Part shown: positions 1 to 11,401 of the stretch, in pieces
How the letters are laid out: every line of letters starts with the position of its first letter
Position numbering within the stretch: the stretch's first letter is position 1
NCBI GenBank assembly: GCA_964035015.1
Contig: OZ035997.1
Span: 66,437,904 to 66,501,903 of the forward strand
DNA: 64,000 bases
Origin: Corallium rubrum
Taxonomy: Eukaryota; Cnidaria; Anthozoa; Scleralcyonacea; Coralliidae
Direction of reading: 5' to 3'
Program-made: the position numbers and the translations under genes
Notes under the pieces: model-generated
What the model was told of the DNA's origin: nothing
The model's database searches: none
Seen by the model: only the letters and a program-made list of their open reading frames with translations

Positions 1-2347
1 GCATCTGTGTTCCAGTTAGCTGCAGTTATCTCAGAGCTACTTTCTTGAAAAGAAATTATGTGCTCATTGTTTCTCTCACAGACCTCACTTCCATCTTTCT
101 CATTGCTGTAAACTTTACCAACCCTCTGACTCTCATGTTTTTCAACTGAACCTTCCTTGTCTAAACCTTGATCACTACCAGTACCAACTCCAACCTCATC
201 TCTACTGAAACCCCCAGTTGCTCCAAAATTTTCTACTTTGTCTTCTGCATGTGTATGATACCCACCAAAACCAATGTTACCGTCAACCACCATTCCTCCA
301 ACCACCATCCCTCCAGTAACTTCTAATCCAATAATTTGTTGATTGACATTTCCTGCATCCTCACCATCTTGGTTTGTGCCATCTTGGTTTGTGCCTTGCA
401 TTTGGAAGTGTCAAATTTTCAATTACCATGTTACCATTTTCATCTTCAATTCGTAGCTCAGTGGCTGGTAACTGTGATTTGTTTTGCAAGCACATTTGCC
501 AGCATTCTTTCAGATAGGCCTCTTCGGTTTTGAAATCACTGGAGCAAAAATGGTGCAGAACCGGTCCTTCAGGAACAGCTTCAGGGTTCCCCTTGGCATA
601 AAAAAAATTCAATGTCACCATTCTCACATGCTTTCCACCAAATGCCTTCACCTGCTAACAAGAAATCACTAGTTCTTTCTAGGTGTGCTTGCCAAGCTGA
701 AGAGCAGTTTACAAGCATTTGTCGTCGAATGACAGTGTTTCCAAACCTTGGCAATGAAGATGCAAGTTTTGAAAGATGGGCTTCTTGCTTGTCAGAAGTG
801 GAAGTTTGGTGAGTTTTAAGATTTTTTTCTGCCTGAAGTCGTAAGAATACATTTCCAATAATATGCTCTGAGTGGTATGAAGATGTTGTTCTTGTGATAT
901 TGGTTATAGCATTGAAGACTCTCCCTTGCTCTTCAGCATTTGAAGATCTGCCACTTATTAAGCGGTTTTGAATAGCTGCATGTGTTGTTATGCTGTGAAA
1001 GTAGTTACCATAGAATTTACGTGTTGTTGAATGTTTCAGTGTGAAGCCAATCAATCTCCTGCACAGTAATGCATGGTACCAAGTGAGGTTATGTAGTCGA
1101 AGTACAGATCTGGGTGTCCGGTGAGTTTCTGAACTGTAGGCTATATCTTGGATTTCTACAAGGGTGTCCAGCAACAATTGGACTTTTGAATTTATCTTGC
1201 CTCTGACTTGATTAGAAATCAAGACCAGAGCGCAGCGATAATCAAAGGTCCTCTTTGTTTCTTTCCCCCCAATGCATAATGCAAGCACAGCCTTCAGTTC
1301 AGAAGCTTCATTGCTTGGGAGATGCTCAGGTAGCTCGGTGAAGACATTTTCAATGTGCTTTCCAATGTCATGAAGAGGTTCAAAACCTAGAATTTCATAA
1401 CTACCACAGTTAATAGATTCTAGAGTTTTGTCTGGATCATTGAAAAGTAGGGCTGGTACTCTCTGTACTCCATGTAATTCATCTTTCAACAAATCTTGTA
1501 ATTCTTTCTTTTTGTCACCTTCATATATGCCTCTAGCAGATAACTCTCTAGTTAAGTTCTCTTTTGTAAGACCGTGAAAAGGTTTGTTTGACTTTGCTAG
1601 AGAGTTACTCTTTCCACATGGACCTTTCAATACCAGTTTCTGGCGATCTTCTAGAGACATATATGGGTAACGAAATGAATAGTCAAGTTCATATACCCGT
1701 TGAGCACTGGCTCCACATACTGAACAGTAATAATTCCCACCCTTTTGTTGGCCACACTCATACTGGCATGCAGGACTGTCACCGTGGAAGAACCTCATTT
1801 TGTCATTTATTTGTATGCCAGACTTGGTTGTTACAGGATCAGAAAGTTCTTCCAAGCATTCTGCTCTTGTTTCTACATAGCACAATTGCTCTTCATCAGA
1901 TGATGAAGACCTTGCTACAATGTAGAGACTTGGGGCTTCGACTTCTGACTGGATGTTCACTTTCTTTCCAGTTATCTCTTCATATTCCATGTCAGTATAG
2001 TATGTTGCTGAATCATACAAACAGGTCACCATAAACACAAGGTGGGTGTGATTAGCCACTGTCGAGAGATCATGCCACATCAGCAAGTGTCGGGTCCTTT
2101 CCATTGCTTTTAATCTTTCTTTCATGTCTTCTTGACATTCTCCATCTTTAACTTCATTAAGCTTTTATAGTCTTTCCAACACTTGCTGACTTGACATGTT
2201 TGTAACAAGATCATCTGGTGTAATTCGCATGGATTTCTCCAGTTCCTGTAGCTTTTTCTGGCGTATTTCCATGAGAGGGCATTTACGTCCTTTGACAAAA
2301 AAGTGTGTTTTCACAATGGATCCATGATCAAGCACCAATTTTTCATA
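1..2347 (-). pseudogene. Decayed unknown gene, exon 3 (SAP-like, Cys-rich; open to window edge)
   Basis: This is the last visible exon of a three-exon minus-strand gene; I do not know its function. The exon starts after a pyrimidine tract and AG at 2349-2348 and joins in phase to exon 2 (reading ..PRK|YEKLV..). The main open part (2125-581) holds CxxC pairs (YYCSVCGA), a SAP-like helix-extended-helix stretch (LTKENLTRELSARG) and a long charged helical region. It is broken by an in-frame TAA at 2165-2167, a frameshift in an A/T run at about 600-607 (the frame resumes as YAKGNPEAVPEGP), and another shift near 395. From there a Gly/Glu-rich frame stays open to base 1, so the 3' end lies outside the window. 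The accumulated breaks suggest a dead copy of a dispersed repeat gene. A DNA-binding or transposon-associated role is inference only. Confidence 0.55.
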
Positions 2348-2508
2348 CTAAAAAAGGAATAAATATATACAGTTATTTATGTATACTAATTACTATGAAA
2401 AACTGTTGCTAATTAAGCCTGAACATGCATACATAAAATTTGACTACCATGTGTACCCAGAGTCATTTTTAGTTTTATTTGAATTAAATAAATGCAATTT
2501 TTAATCAC

Positions 2509-3019
2509 CTTTCTTGGCACAATTAACTCTCCAATATTGTATTCTCCTGTCAAAATCTTTTCTTTTAGTTTTTCTTTCATGCTGTTGTTGGTTTCTGGAC
2601 ATAGAATTGTGATCTCTCCTCCTGCACCCCTCTTCATCCTTTTTCTAACCCGCCCACCATCATTTTCCATCCTTGACCTTTTCTTAAATCGGTTGATGTC
2701 GACTCCTTCTGATTTCAACCATTCCTGGACAATCTGACCTCCATTCTTAGCCAACTCTCCTTTGGTATTCTTAATCTGATAACGACATGCCAATTCTGAC
2801 CAGTTTATTATGGTGCCATTGACATAATTGTTCACCTCGTTTTTTAAACTCTCTTTGTCCCACTCCATGTTTTCAAACTTTCCAACACGATTCTATTGAT
2901 TTAATTGTTGTTGCTGCTGCTGCTGCTCATGTCTTTCCTTGGCTTCATCATAACTCTCAAAGGCCATTGCAAGCCTCTCCCGTTGTCTCGCTGTCAGGGA
3001 TTGTCTGTTGCCATAGCAT
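2509..3019 (-). pseudogene. Decayed unknown gene, exon 2 (poly-Gln then conserved basic block)
   Basis: Middle exon of the same minus-strand gene. The acceptor (ttcag) is at 3020-3021 and the donor GTGATT at 2508-2503. Its phase fits both neighbours. It reads RQSLTARQRERLAMAF, then a Gln run from a CAG/CAA repeat (about 2900-2925), an in-frame TAG at 2893-2895, and a well-ordered domain beginning MEWDKESL that ends in a basic stretch (RVRKRMKRG) and GELIVPRK. The ATG at 2868 could be read as a start, but the frame is open upstream back to the stop and to a good acceptor, so it is more likely internal. Product unknown. The basic block suggests a nuclear or nucleic-acid-binding protein (inference). 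Confidence 0.55.
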
Positions 3020-3114
3020 CTGAAATTGTCAGTAAAGAGAATTGTTATTTTATATACATACTAATACAGTATAATAATATACTTATATAATTATGTATAT
3101 TATATATGTCATTT

Positions 3115-3126
3115 TATATACATGTA

Positions 3127-3183
<57 letters not shown>

Positions 3184-3375
3184 TAGTTTAAGTGGGCTTA
3201 TCTCAAAATGTTGAGGTCACAACTGTCAGTTTCACTGTCAGTTTTCTGCATGAAACTGATGGTTGCAACACTCAACATTTTGAGCCAAGCCCACTTAAAC
3301 TATACTATATTCGCTCTACCTTTATGGTATTGAGCACTTTCTGACATTCCGTGAACAAAATCACACGTGCTTGTT

Positions 3376-3416
<41 letters not shown>

Positions 3417-3475
3417 AATATATTATTAAAACTAATAAATATTACATATATATATATATATATGTATATGTATAT
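3115..3475. repeat. (AT)n arrays bracketing a foldback element, inside an intron
   Basis: Between exons 1 and 2 of the decayed gene. (AT)n tracts at about 3128-3180, 3378-3408 and 3449-3465 surround a near-perfect palindrome at 3181-3305. The left arm starts GTATAGTTTAAGTGGGCT and the right arm ends AGCCCACTTAAACTATAC, with an imperfect middle (TCAAAATGTTGA / TCAACATTTTGA). This looks like a small foldback MITE inserted in AT-rich intron DNA. Confidence 0.75.
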
Positions 3476-3515
3476 ATAATTATTTATAATAAGATCTCAG
3501 CTAAACATGCCGTAC

Positions 3516-4225
3516 CTTGTCACAGATGTGCTCTCCCACTGGACTTCAGTGATTTGTTTGGCTCTCCTGTAGTGATTTCTCGTCTCTCGTTTCTTTTCAG
3601 CTTTCGACTTCTTTGGAACAATGTTGAGTTCACTAACATTACAGAATGCCTTTGCCATGGATATGCCATAACCATCTTCAAAGAGTGGATTAAGCCTCTT
3701 GTGTACTTCCCTTGCAAGTTCAGTAGATTGGCGTTTGGTGCACTTTTGGGGGGGATTTTTAAATTCCTGGTTTGAAGCGAGTTCTTCAATAACAGATAAT
3801 GCATCTTCGTTGGCGTTGCCTTTACAACCAATAAACGTTATTGCTTTTACCGGGAATAAGGCCTGAATATTACAATATTGGTCGTGACATGCACTACAAT
3901 TTTGGAATGTGTGCTGCCCTTGCTGTGCCAACGTTAATGCCTTCCAGCTTTTGATGTTGAAGGCGCCCATATACTGGTTGCGTTCTTGTATCTGGCGGCT
4001 GTTCCACCCGCTAAACTTCTTGCGCAAGTCAGGAAGAATCTTTCAAAAGCCTTTATAATCGACCGCAAAGTTCTCCTTGGTGGTCGCGAAGATAGCAGAG
4101 TACCGATTAAATCGCTCTTTCATCTGGCGTGCTTGATGATCACTTCGGGCTCTCATTTGTGTGACACTTGATTTCAACATCAACTTGTTTAGCAACTTGC
4201 CAAGCAATAGCTCTGGCAAAGCCAC
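3516..4225 (-). pseudogene. Decayed unknown gene, exon 1 (Cys pairs, basic C-terminus)
   Basis: First visible exon of the gene. It runs in one frame from ATG 4225 to a donor GTACGG at 3515, interrupted only by an in-frame TGA at 4043-4045 (reading DYKGF, stop, KILPDLRKKF). It contains the cysteine motif CSACHDQYC and a charged segment PKKSKAEKKRETR near the end. The exon joins exon 2 through a split codon (AG|A). The whole gene spans about 4.2 kb, with introns at 3020-3515 and 2348-2508. No catalytic motif is recognised, and the true start may lie upstream of 4225. Confidence 0.5.
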
Positions 4226-4259
4226 ACGTCAAAGGATGGATAAAACTTAACACCATGAT

Positions 4260-5420
4260 GGTGATAATAATTATTAAATACACTGTACACTATAACTTTA
4301 TATATCAAACTCGTTTATAATCTTCTGAACGCTTGCTGGATAACCTGCTCCTCTGAAGAAATTTTGAATCTATTGCGCCTAAATTTCAACTATGCGGATT
4401 TACGTCACACTTTAATAACATGTCAGAGATAAGCTATGGATCTAAAACATGCAAATACTCTATATTTTCTCTTCTTCTTGGTAATTTGTTTATAAAATTC
4501 TGTACGTGTGATCTTTGATCCTAAAAATTATTAATACGTGTGTTGTTGCTTGTATATTGGAATGAAATTCTCTTTCATAGACTAAACACAGCCTTCATAA
4601 TGGGTATTGTACAACTAATTTGCTTTAGGTAGCTTATTTGACCAGCAATATAGTAAATCTGAATTTAGTTTAACTTTTTTAATACGTCGTCCATGTTGAT
4701 TTTACCTTGTCATTTGAACGCCATCTCCATGGTGATACTGATTTTATGTGCTCTTCCGCTGAACTGGGATAATGAAAGCAGAGGCTCAGCATTATCATGG
4801 CGCTTGACAAAACATTTATCGCGCAAAGAACGCGTTCGGCTTGCGGGAAGGGAAATTTTCTTTATTTGTTCATTCTATCCCGTAAACGTTGTTCACCACA
4901 CATTGAACTTTGGCTCTCCGTCTAGAACACTGAACATATTACCCTAGAAATACATGTTTATCTTGCAAAACTTCACCGCCACTGCAGCTGCCGTAATATT
5001 TCTTGCTTTATCTTATTTTCTAATTGCAAATGTTTTGGGTTCTAGACAGAGTTAAGTAGTATCACGTCCAGAGTTACCGTAGCGGCATTTTCGCAATAAT
5101 CTATAAACGTTTTACGCTCCCGCGATGAGCGAATATTAATTTGCATTATTTCTAGCGATTTAAATATAAATATGATCCGGTGACCGGCTGCCATGGCAAC
5201 CAAAAGTATACACAAAGTTTCCTAAACTATTACGGGACACATAAATGCATCAATGAAATTTGTAATTTGTTTTCTTAATTTTTCATTGAATTTTTTCTGG
5301 CATTCTGTTCAACTCGGACCCAGGCATTAATGCACCTGAGTCTATAAACGAATTCACCTCAAAAAATCGTGACACTCACTGACGAGTACCGAAGCCGAAC
5401 ACCCTAAACAACGAAATAAG
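4260..5420. other. Intergenic, no gene recognised
   Basis: AT-rich, with no ORF that looks coding by composition or motif. The 84-codon plus-strand frame at 4693-4947 has no recognisable motif. A 25-base word at 5316-5340 recurs inverted at 23297-23321. Confidence 0.5.
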
Positions 5421-6045
5421 TCATTTTTTGTATTTTTTGTATCCCGGTTCATTGTAATGAGCGGTGATTAATGACGTAAAGCCAAGTCTAAAGACACGCT
5501 TCCGATGCAAAAACAGGTCGGGAAATTTTGGTGCGCTGCAAGTGAGCCAAGTCGGTCTCTCTCTCCCTCTCCCCATTCCTCTCGAGAGACAGACTTGATT
5601 CAAGGCTAGGATGACGTGCATGAGGCTGTTGTTGATAGGCAACCGAACGAAAAGAGTTGAGGAACCAGAGCGTTTTATCCTCCTGACAAGACGAGCCAAA
5701 GGATCGCAACCGAGCATGGGGTCACCAAAACCAAAATCGATATGGAGTGACCTGACAGCGGCAAGGTACATCACGATAGACGAGGGAGCTAGGCGGTGAA
5801 CATGATGTAGCCAGGTAGCGAATAACATGAGTAACCACTCAGAAGTAAGGCAAGGAGACACACTAGAGGGAACAAAACTCGAAATACAGTCGTTGACCAG
5901 AGGAGTAGACTTTGCGCGTTGACGGAGCCAAGCCCTGGGCCAACAAGTGATAGTACTGGTGGATTAGCTCGGAGGGATAAGTCGGTCCAGAACCGTCTGG
6001 GGAACAGGGCATGGAAGTTCGTTGACTGTTGGAAGCAGACGTCAA
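5421..6045 (-). pseudogene. Tyrosine recombinase fragment, DIRS/Ngaro-type retroelement
   Basis: Two adjacent minus-strand frames (6045-5863 and 5861-5421) together resemble the N-terminal, core-binding part of the tyrosine recombinase of DIRS/Ngaro-like retrotransposons. The first reads QGLAPSTRKVYSSGQRLYFEFC, a SAM-like region; the second reads MYLAAVRSLHIDFGFGDP. A stop and a frame change at about 5862 separate them. The sequence degenerates after VRLPINNSLMHVI, and the catalytic R..HxxR..Y half is absent. No reverse transcriptase lies alongside. I read it as a truncated, long-dead copy. Confidence 0.6.
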
Positions 6046-6895
6046 AATTCCTGCAGGTTGAAACGAGACAATGTGTCAGCGGGTGCGTTGGACCTGCCGG
6101 GAGTATGTCGGGCAGAAAAGAAAAAATTATGCAGACAGGCCACCCTATCGAATATAAATATATCGAAGGAAATGTTTTAAATGCAAAATGTCGGGTTCGC
6201 TATTAATTCTGAACAACATAACGCAGTGAAATATCATACCTTTAAGCATCAGTGCTGTTACATTGCTCTACTTTTGAAACGCGACGAAATCTGCTTTGCA
6301 GCACCATTCAGCCAATGTATTTCATAGTAAATCTTGCTCATGAGCAGTTTTTAAAATCCTTGTATACGCAAACAGGGGCATAGCGACGGGCGGGTGCGGG
6401 GGGGGGGGGGTGCAACACCCCCCAATGTTGTCTTTGTCGGCAAACGGAAGCTGCTGTCGGCAAATTTCTGTTCAGGATCTTGTGGAGAGAGAAAATGTTC
6501 GATGGGACGGTGACACTTTTATATTTCGGGTAAATTAGAAAATACTGACAAAATTTTGGCACATATCGCAATAAAACGCAAGTTTACCGACAAAATTGCG
6601 CATCAGGTAAAATATTTCCCTTGACTCGGGTATCGCAACATCGCGTATCACGGTATCCGGCAAGGTGTTTCGCCGATTGATATGCTGTGAGTGGGGAAAT
6701 ATAATCCCATTTCAAATCTAAACCAAAATCCTACAGGTGCTGGCCACAAATGCTACTTGAGTCTGAAGATTGCTCTGTTGAGTCAACTGTTTATATTCAG
6801 CCAAATTGAAAATGTAAGAATCATGAACAAGAACCAACTAAAATGAAAGCGGAATAGAACCAAACTAACTTGTCTTGTTTGCAAGTGAACCTTCG

Positions 6896-7500
6896 ACGAC
6901 GATTATCGGCAAAAGCACAACAAAAAGTACCACGCAGATTTACTAAAGGAAGGCAAACGTGTCGGTTACGAAACGGTTGGAGCTCCGGCGAACCCATTTG
7001 TTTTGGCAGAGAAACACAAAAAGGTAAGTCCATAAGTGCCCACTGCTGAGAAGACTAATTGTACTTTTAACCAAAATGAAAGCAGTTGATTACGTATAGA
7101 CATGGTTCTACTTCTGATTCAGTGATTTTATATACATATATAATACATCAATCTTCATCAACAGGTGAAGCCGGTATCTGATTCTGATCAATCTGATGTC
7201 CCTGATGAGTCCTACGCCAACTAATATTTTAAAAGTTGGGAGTTCCGAGCAAGTGACAGAAACAGACCAAGGACACCAGACTACGCAATTACGCTCTTAT
7301 CCAGATGCCGATAGCGAAATTAACGTCATCGACGGAAGGGAAAATTGTGCCGGTGACTTTGTGATCAGGGAAGAACTTGCAATCGAGGCAAACGCAGAAA
7401 GTCACCGACGTGAAAATGAATTAAAAGATACACCAACCAGGGGCGGATTTAGCGTTAGTCAAATAAGTCAGATGACCAACGTGATAATTGTTAAGCGAAA
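6896..7500 (+). pseudogene. hAT transposase 5' exons (degraded)
   Basis: Upstream exons that fit the start of the hAT transposase gene. The segment 6896-7023 reads DDDYRQKHNKKYHADLLKEG then GAPANPFVLAEKHKK and ends at a donor GTAAGTCC. A second exon begins after the AG at 7163-7164 and continues in phase (VKPVSDSDQSDVPDES), but meets a stop (TAA) at once. An overlapping frame (7196-7522) then stays open without a recognisable motif. The first exon also carries an apparent TGA at its 5' edge. The content resembles the leader that precedes the TTF zinc finger in ZMYM/hAT-type proteins, but this is the weakest part of the gene model. Confidence 0.4.
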
Positions 7501-7551
7501 ATTATATTATATTTATGCTTAGAAGTGAAGTAACATGTAACGTTACGTGTT

Positions 7552-7741
7552 GCAGGATTTAGGTCGATTTAGCCATTCTCATTGGTCCAAAGCAGCCAAA
7601 ACGCGAGCACTGCCTGGTTTAGAATTTTGCAGGATTTAGGCCGATTTAGCCATTCTCATTGGTCCAAAACAGCCAAATCGCGAGCGCTGACTGGTTTAGA
7701 TTTTCGCAGGATTTAGGCCGATTTAGCCATTGTGATTGGCC
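7552..7741. repeat. 77-bp tandem repeat, about 2.5 units
   Basis: Units begin at 7552, 7629 and 7706 with GCAGGATTTAGG(T/C)CGATTTAGCC and continue through ATTGGTCCAAA. The third is cut off after ATTGGCC. Divergence between units is low. No coding potential. Confidence 0.85.
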
Positions 7742-8079
7742 AGTTGTGACTGCAACAATGTGGCTGGTGTTTCCTTGGCATGCTGATGAACTTATCTGAG
7801 TGAAACAGACAACTTTTTCATATAAGAATGTGACCACATATCTCTCTACCGTTTATTGGATTTCCCCACCCCCATTCCTGGAAAAACTTAGTCATACACA
7901 CTTGCAAACTGTCACAAGGGTTCTAAGACAACAAGAAAATATCAAAGTCCAACTTGCCAACTTGGACAAAAATGATAAAATGTCCCATGAAAAACATGTT
8001 TTAAAACATTTAAAAGTTTGCTCAAAAGTGCTGTCAGAATGCAGGAAATGCTATTTCAGAGATCCAAATTTCAAAAATT

Positions 8080-8154
8080 TTCCGGGGGGCATACCCCCCG
8101 ACCCCCTACAAATGTAAGTTGACTAAGGTATCAAAATTCCTAGATCCGCCCCTG
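8080..8154. mobile_element. Solo right end of another hAT-type element
   Basis: The sequence ends CCTAGATCCGCCCCTG at 8154. This is the same terminal word as the complete 1.67-kb element at 39055-40723, whose end is CAGGGGCGGATCTAGG when inverted. No partner left end was found nearby, so this is a truncated copy inside the outer hAT region. A C-rich/G-rich hairpin (GGGGGGCATACCCCCC) lies just upstream. Confidence 0.5.
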
Positions 8155-8336
8155 CCCACTAATGTACGTGTGAAGGCCAGTTTTCTACTGTAACTGTAAG
8201 TGTTATTATTTTTGTAGAATATTAAACATGTTTATTGGAAGTATACATGTCAAACATATTAGTTATTTATCTTAATTATGTGCTCTACTGAATTTAACAG
8301 CCTGACCAACATTTTCTCATTTGCTAAACTTTACGG

Positions 8337-10815
8337 GTGAGCGAAAACACCAGTAAAGAAGGCGAAACCGATGACATAACGGCCGATAGTGCATCCTGGA
8401 TAAACTGTGCAGGAGAGCTTCGGCATCTTAAGTCGAAACTGTGTTCCAGCGAAACTATTCTCAACGAAATCGAACCCGCAGAAACTGTTGATGAAGAATA
8501 TTTTCTGATTAGAATCAAAGATATTTCCAAGCAGGTAGTAGAATCCTCAACTAGCCTTCTAAAACTACCATCCAAAATCCTTGAAAAACGTGAAGGTGAC
8601 AAGAGGGAACTTGAAGAAAACAATGAGGACAGTACCTTGCCCATACTCGACCCGGGAGAAAGACCAAAGAGGCTCACCGAAAACCAGAAGAAGTATCTAA
8701 TGAGAATTGGGACATACCAACCTAAATTACAACGATATCCAACTAATCCAAGCAATACCAAGCCTACAAATGAAGGCCGAAAGCAGTCATGCTTCAATCC
8801 AACATGGTTTAAGGAATACCCACACCTCGAATATAGCCTGTCGAAGGATGCTGCTTTCTGTTTCGTTTGCTCTTTGTTTGGTAGTGGTCCTGGTGCGGAA
8901 AAAGCCGAGAATGCCTGGACCAACGACGGCGTTCGATCGTGGGATAAATTTAAGAGTTGTGGCACAAAGAATCAAGGTAAACTTGCAAAACATTTTTCGT
9001 CTCAAAGCCACAAAAGTGCACTTCTTTCATTCGCCCATTTCGTCAAAACCTCTGGGCACGTTGACGCCCTTCTGGATAAAACCAAGCGTTCGGCCCTCAT
9101 CCAAGAAGAAGAAGATCTCCAGCAAAATAGAAGAATCATCGAGATATTGTTGGACATCACCAAGACCTTAGGCCGTCAAGGAATTGCTTTTAGAGGCCAT
9201 GGAGACGATGAAGACGGGAATTTCAACCAGATGGTGAAGCTATTGTCCAGGCACTGTCTGGAACTCAAGCACTTGTTGAGCACGTCACGGATGCATCCGT
9301 ACCACGCAACGTATCTCAGTCCACAATCGCAAAACGAGTTTATCGAAATCGCTGGACACCAGGTTCAATAGCGCATCATCCAAGACGTTAAAGATGCTGG
9401 CATGTACTCGGTTATGGCAGACACAACGCCAGATGTATCTCACAAAGGTCACCTTGCCATTGCCTGTCGGTACGTGGACAATAAAGGCCAGCCAAGAGAA
9501 CGTTTGATGTCATTGACTGAAGCGAAGGACAAGAGTGGTGAAGGTGGAGCAACCGAGATTATCGAATCTCTGACAAGGACTGGATCTGAACGAACTGTGT
9601 TTTCAAACCTACGATTACACAGCATCACAGTCAGGAAGATTTAATGGAGTGCAAAGGAAACTTCAAGATAAGCTTGAAAGAAGTATTCCTTACATACCAT
9701 GCTTGGCACATCGTTCCAACACAGTCATAGAGCACAGCTGTAAGGCAAATCCCATCATCACAGAGCTTTTTAACGTCTTAGAAGTACTTTTCGTGTCTTA
9801 TACCAACAGTACGAAACGCATAACGTCCCTACAAGAGTCAATTCGAGTCCTGGAAGTAGATAATCCATTGTATCTACGAAATCTTTCCAAAACACGCTGG
9901 ACAGCTCGCGCTGAGTCGATAAAGTCAGTGTGGATCAGCTGTGAGGCAATCTTAGACAGCCTAGCCAAGTTGGAAGGATCCAATGATTGCTCGACAAGAA
10001 CCTCCGCCATTGGGTTGCGCACCAAGTTACTCCGCTTCGATTTCATGTCAATCATGTTCATGAAGAACATTATGTACAAAACCAAGCGAATGACCGAGAT
10101 ACTTCAAAGTGAAGACCTCAACGTTATCGATTCGATGCTATAACTATCATGGAGGCCACCGTGAAGAGCCTTGAAACTGTCAACGACGATACGGATGCAA
10201 TGAATGCCGAAATCCAAGCGGCAGCTGCGTTTGTTGAGAAACTTGGCACCGATGTCGCCAGTGATTTCCAGCGACATCACCGCCAAAGAAAGCCATGAAG
10301 CCGAATCGATGACAATCCTTCTATGACAGTAACTTTAAACCTGGGAAGTTATTATCGTAAGGAATTCAAATCCGTGATACGCAGATCAACAGAAGTGCGT
10401 TGCCACAATCAAGCCTCTTGTGTACGCCCTCCAACCTGGAAAAGAAGCATCATCACACCAGACCTTCGAAGCTCTAGCGAAATTCCATCCTGATAAGGAC
10501 AGACCCGATCCAGATGCTCTTATGTCTGAAATCGAGACTTTTAAGCTCTACTTAGAAACAACCAACACAGTTGTGAAAGATATCTCTGCTGCTGCCAAGA
10601 TAGCCGAGGAACAGAAATCGGTGTTTCCTCTCACTAACAGAGCTTTTCGTTTAGCATTAACTGCACCAGTTACTGTGGCCAAAGATGAAAGGACATTCAG
10701 CAAATTAAAAACTGTCAAAAACTTGTGCAGATCGAGAACTGGCGATGAAAGGCTTGAAGAACTTATGTTTATGGCTTGTGAAAAAGACATCACAGACGAA
10801 GTACGTTTAGACAGT
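8337..10815 (+). pseudogene. hAT transposase (TTF zinc finger, DUF4371, hAT dimerisation), broken
   Basis: The parts run in the order of a ZMYM1-like hAT transposase. A TTF-type zinc finger covers about residues 120-230 of the first frame (LEYSLSKDAAFCFVCSLFG, KHFSSQSHKSAL). Next comes a DUF4371/RNase-H-like region at 9402-10143 (MADTTPDVSHKGHLAIACRY; SGRFNGVQRKLQ; PCLAHRSNTVIEH). The hAT C-terminal dimerisation block is at 10420-10815 (LTAPVTVAKDERTFSKLKT). The breaks are a TAG at 9369-9371 that leaves the frame unchanged, a frameshift near 9590-9600, another near 10135, and a third between about 10300 and 10420. The last codons are replaced by a MITE inserted at 10818. It cannot make a transposase. 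It is probably the gene of the surrounding hAT element. Confidence 0.8.
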
Positions 10816-10817
10816 CT

Positions 10818-11071
10818 ACAATCGTGGACAAAACTGTTAATAAAATTAATAAAAATAGTAACAAAAGAGTAGTAACTAATGTTTGAAGGACTTTCTGTCC
10901 CCCCTCCCCCATTCAATGTTGAATTTATATTTCGCACATGATTACATCATACCAACATTGTTCGGGGGAGGTGGGGGGAAGGTCTTTCCTGTGAATCGAA
11001 CGAATTAAGTAGGATTAAACCAAAAGTTTACACGTTGGAACATTTTATTGACAGGTTTTGTCCACGATTGT
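10818..11071. mobile_element. 254-bp MITE, copy 1
   Basis: Begins ACAATCGTGGACAAAAC and ends with its exact inverse GTTTTGTCCACGATTGT. It is flanked by a CT dinucleotide on both sides (10816-17, 11072-73), consistent with a 2-bp target duplication. A copy of the same length with three differences lies at 22563-22816 in the same orientation. It has no coding capacity. It sits in the last codons of the hAT transposase and makes an artificial extension of that frame (SWTKLLIKLIK). Confidence 0.8.
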
Positions 11072-11401
11072 CTGGGAAATGTGACGCACGCAAGCACACG
11101 TTTATGTCTCCCGAAACGAACATTTGCATGGATTTATACTGGAAATTGCCACAAAAATAACTCAATCAACTCTTTAAAAGACATATTTAAGCTAATTTGC
11201 ATTCCATTGTATTTATTTAAATTATTTCCATTGTATATTTCAACATGGCATGAAGGACCCCTTGTTGTGCTTAAATAGCACATAAGCATATCTTCACGTG
11301 GCTGACACAACACATACATATACTCTGCTGAGAAAATCTAGAAAAGTTATAATTGCGTTTAGTGAGAAAGCGATAGTTAGGCAAACAAATCGCTACAAGT
11401 C

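Noticed and set aside
8324..8965. 213-codon minus-strand frame
   Set aside because: Antisense shadow of the hAT zinc-finger exon, which has clear motifs on the plus strand.
10420..10872. C-terminus of the hAT frame ending LLIKLIKIVTKE
   Set aside because: The last residues come from the MITE inserted at 10818, not from the transposase.
10818..11071. Assigning the 254-bp MITE to hAT by proximity
   Set aside because: The flanks do not show an 8-bp duplication, and the ends differ from the CAGGGGC-type hAT ends in this window.
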